From Loxodes magnus (taxonomy: Eukaryota > Ciliophora > Karyorelictea > Loxodida > Loxodidae), in the NCBI GenBank assembly GCA_946699065.1, contig CAMPDV010001428.1:46186-110185 (forward strand): a stretch of DNA of 64,000 nucleotides, in the 5' to 3' direction. A program made the translations under genes and the position numbers. Of the stretch, positions 62,123 to 64,000 are shown piece by piece; within the stretch, counting starts at the first letter, position 1; every line of letters begins with the position of its first letter. The notes beneath the pieces were generated by a model. The model had not been told where the DNA came from, searched no databases, and saw nothing but the letters and a program-made list of their open reading frames with translations.

Positions 62123-63470
62123 TAAGATAAGAAAGAGTTTAAGTTTTAAGGATTATGCTTTGAGAAGTAATAAGTATTTAGAAAAGTGAATAAGATAAGA
62201 AAGAAAAGAAGATAGAATTTAAGTTTTAAGGAGTATGCTTTGAGAAGTAATAAGTATTTAGAAAAGTGAAGAAGTGAAGTAAGAAAAGAAGATAGAGTTT
62301 TAGTTTTAAGGATTATGCTTTGAGAAGTAATAAGTATTTAGAAAAGTGAAGAAGTAAAGTAAGAAAAGAAGATAGAGTTTCAGTTTTAAGGAGTATGCTT
62401 TGAGAAGTAATAAGTATTTAGAAAAGTGAGGAAATAAAGTAAGAAAAGAAGAAAGAGTTTAAGTTTTAAGGAGTATGCTTTGAGAAGTAATAAGTATTTA
62501 GAAAAGTGAAGGAGTGAAATAAGAAAAGAAGAAAGAGTTTAAGTTTTAAGGAGTATGCTTTGAGAAGTAATAAGTATTTAGAAAAGTGAAGAAGTAAAGT
62601 AAGAAAAGAAGATAGAGTTTCAGTTTTAAGGAGTATGCTTTGAGAAGTAATAAGTATTTATAAAAGTGAAGGAGTAAAATAAGAAAAGAAGAAAGAGTTT
62701 AAGTTTTAAGGAGTATGCTTTGAGAAGTAATAAGTATTTATAAAAGTGAATAAGATAAGAAAGAAAAGAAGATAGAATTTAAGTTTTAAGGAGTATGCTT
62801 TGAGAAGTAATAAGTATTTAGAAAAGTGAAGGAGTGAAATAAGAAAAGAAGAAAGAATTTAAGTTTTAAGGATTATGCTTTGAGAAGTAATAAGTATTTA
62901 TAAAAGTGAAGAAGTAAAGTAAGAAAAGAAGATAGAGTTTTAGTTTTAAGGAGTATGCTTTGAGAAGTAATAAGTATTTAGAAAAGTGAAGAAGTAAAGT
63001 AAGAAAAGAAGATAGAGTTTCAGTTTTAAGGATTATGCTTTGAGAAGTAATAAGTATTTATAAAAGTGAAGAAGTAAAGTAAGAAAAAAAGATAGAGTTT
63101 CAGTTTTAAGGAGTATGCTTTGAGAAGTAATAAGTATTAAGAAAAGTGAGGAAGTAAAGTAAGAAAAGAAGATAGAGTTTCAGTTTTAAGGAGTATGCTT
63201 TGAGAAGTAATAAGTATTTAGAAAAGTGAAGGAGTGAAATAAGAAAAGAAGAAAGAGTTTAAGTTTTAAGGAGTATGCTTTGAGAAGTGATAAGTATTTA
63301 GAAAAGTGAAGTAGTGAAGTAAGAAAAGAAGATAGAGTTTCAGTTTTAAGGAGTATGCTTTGAGAAGTAATAAGTATTAAGAAAAGTGAGGAAGTAAAGT
63401 AAGAAAAGAAGATAGAGTTTCAGTTTTAAGGAGTATGCTTTGAGAAGTAATAAGTATTTAGAAAAGTGAA
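62123..63470 (+). repeat. 17-monomer, 1,348-bp higher-order unit
   Basis: The unit begins with the 68-bp monomer 62,123-62,190 and ends with GAAGTAAAGT at 63,391. The next unit starts at 63,471 with the same 68-bp monomer, and its 530 visible bases match by eye. Its left part matches 61,095-61,392 and its right part (62,831-63,470) matches 61,483-62,122. It also holds GGAGTAAAAT at 62,671, a form I did not notice elsewhere. Confidence 0.85.
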
Positions 63471-64000
63471 TAAGATAAGAAAGAGTTTAAGTTTTAAGGA
63501 TTATGCTTTGAGAAGTAATAAGTATTTAGAAAAGTGAATAAGATAAGAAAGAAAAGAAGATAGAATTTAAGTTTTAAGGAGTATGCTTTGAGAAGTAATA
63601 AGTATTTAGAAAAGTGAAGAAGTGAAGTAAGAAAAGAAGATAGAGTTTTAGTTTTAAGGATTATGCTTTGAGAAGTAATAAGTATTTAGAAAAGTGAAGA
63701 AGTAAAGTAAGAAAAGAAGATAGAGTTTCAGTTTTAAGGAGTATGCTTTGAGAAGTAATAAGTATTTAGAAAAGTGAGGAAATAAAGTAAGAAAAGAAGA
63801 AAGAGTTTAAGTTTTAAGGAGTATGCTTTGAGAAGTAATAAGTATTTAGAAAAGTGAAGGAGTGAAATAAGAAAAGAAGAAAGAGTTTAAGTTTTAAGGA
63901 GTATGCTTTGAGAAGTAATAAGTATTTAGAAAAGTGAAGAAGTAAAGTAAGAAAAGAAGATAGAGTTTCAGTTTTAAGGAGTATGCTTTGAGAAGTAATA
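63471..64000 (+). repeat. Start of the next 1,348-bp unit, cut by the window
   Basis: Opens with the fourth 68-bp monomer (63,471-63,538), followed by TAAGATAAGA with GATAGAATTT, GAAGTGAAGT with TTTTAG, GAAGTAAAGT, GAAATAAAGT with GAAAGAG, GGAGTGAAAT and the first 62 bases of GAAGTAAAGT (63,939-64,000). The order equals 62,123-62,652, so a regular higher-order repeat probably continues to the right. Confidence 0.85.

Larger units (their letters stand above)
1..64000 (+). repeat. 80-bp AT-rich satellite array, entire window
   Basis: Every base belongs to a head-to-tail tandem array with an 80-bp period; no inverted monomer was seen. Monomer starts fall at 2, 82, 161, 1441 and so on to 63,939, giving 800 complete monomers whose lengths (782 x 80, 13 x 79, 1 x 78, 4 x 68) add exactly to 63,937. 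Reference copy 881-960 begins GAAGTAAAGT and ends GAAAAGTGAA, with composition A36 T22 G20 C2. The core at M44-M58 (TATGCTTTGAGAAGT) is the most conserved part; M1-M10 is the most variable. On the plus strand stops occur in all three frames of every monomer. On the minus strand the recurrent stops and the non-multiple-of-three period limit open frames to about 190 nt in 80-bp monomers. It is therefore non-coding satellite DNA. A eukaryotic heterochromatic location is inferred; the species and locus cannot be told. Confidence 0.98.
11751..64000 (+). repeat. Right-repertoire domain of the satellite
   Basis: About 650 monomers of the right repertoire: GAAATAAAGT and TAAGAGAAGT, usually with seven A at M14-M20, TAAGATAAGA with GAAAGAATTT or GATAGAATTT, GGAGTGAAAT with GAAAGAG and TTTAAG, GAAGTGAAGT, TATTAAG, GTGATAAG and CAGTTTAATTG. 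The left-type GATGATAG (last at about 11,449), GAAGTAATGT (last at 11,351), TAAGTGAAAT and type-1 79-bp monomers are not seen after about 11.5 kb. One GTAACGTAAG monomer at 35,436 is an exception. Numerous internal block duplications are listed separately. Confidence 0.8.

Noticed and set aside
241..62760. TATAAAAG in the M71 T variant as a promoter, and AATAAA in GAAATAAAGT monomers as a poly(A) signal
   Set aside because: Both are single-base variants of an AT-rich monomer scattered through the array with no consistent pairing or downstream gene. Chance occurrence explains them; transcription cannot be judged from sequence.
1..64000. Possible protein-coding tandem repeat
   Set aside because: The 80-bp period is not a multiple of three, the plus strand has stops in all three frames of each monomer, and minus-strand frames close within about 190 nt in 80-bp monomers. 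Short open frames are by-products of repetition.
1..64000. CRISPR array
   Set aside because: Monomers abut directly and are similar over their full length; there are no unique spacers and no cas-like genes.
1..64000. CENP-B box or telomere-like repeat
   Set aside because: A CENP-B box needs CpG-containing TTCG and CGGG words; the rare GCTTCGAG variant lacks the rest. No short G-rich telomeric unit is present.
1..64000. Assembly collapse or artificial concatenation
   Set aside because: Monomers vary in linked haplotypes, rare private variants have a coherent duplication history, and exact copies are limited to blocks. An artefact in individual perfect blocks such as 32,862-34,379 is still possible and needs read support.
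1..64000. Transposable element, tRNA, rRNA or other gene inserted in the array
   Set aside because: The phase sum leaves no room for an insertion: every base from 2 to 63,938 is accounted for by monomers of 68 to 80 bp.

Overview
The whole 64,000-base window is one uninterrupted head-to-tail tandem array of an AT-rich satellite with an 80-bp monomer. Following the monomer phase from base 2 to base 63,938 gives 800 complete monomers: 782 of 80 bp, 13 of 79 bp, 1 of 78 bp and 4 of 68 bp. These lengths sum exactly to the 63,937 bases they occupy. One base of a monomer lies before them and 62 bases of another after, so the array runs off both ends. I found no protein gene, RNA gene, transposon, CRISPR array or unique spacer. 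Positions inside the monomer are written M1 to M80, with 881-960 as the reference copy, starting at GAAGTAAAGT.

The setting is almost certainly a eukaryotic heterochromatic satellite, for example centromeric, pericentromeric, subterminal or on a sex or B chromosome. An array of this size with hundreds of near-identical non-coding monomers is typical of such loci and not of bacteria, phages or organelles. The sequence does not tell me the species or the chromosomal location. The reference monomer has 36 A, 22 T, 20 G and 2 C (27.5% GC), so the strands are very asymmetric, and CpG is almost absent.

Monomers differ at a few recurring positions, mainly M1-M10, M18, M23, M27, M31, M43, M59, M69, M71 and M80, and the variants travel in linked combinations. 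Using these as markers, the window falls into two domains. A left repertoire fills 1 to about 7,833 and recurs, with little admixture, at about 9,157-11,750. A right repertoire fills about 7,834-9,157 and then 11,751-64,000. The switch appears twice because a 49-monomer block containing it (5,241-9,157) was tandemly duplicated (9,157-13,180).

The array has no single regular higher-order repeat. It is a patchwork of nested segmental duplications of 4 to 53 monomers. The main ones are a 12-monomer repeat at 17-19 kb, a 53-monomer duplication at 21-28 kb that contains an older 7-monomer tandem duplication and a 23-monomer duplication, a clean 9-monomer tandem duplication at 32.9-34.4 kb, a 22-monomer repeat at 38-41 kb, a four-copy core at 41.7-46.6 kb, and a 17-monomer module dispersed at 47.5-58.8 kb. 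The last 3 kb is a 17-monomer unit (1,348 bp), each copy headed by a 68-bp monomer, still running at the window's end. The pattern fits growth by unequal exchange or similar block duplication plus local conversion. All comparisons were made by eye, so block edges are approximate to within a fraction of a monomer unless an exact monomer start is given.
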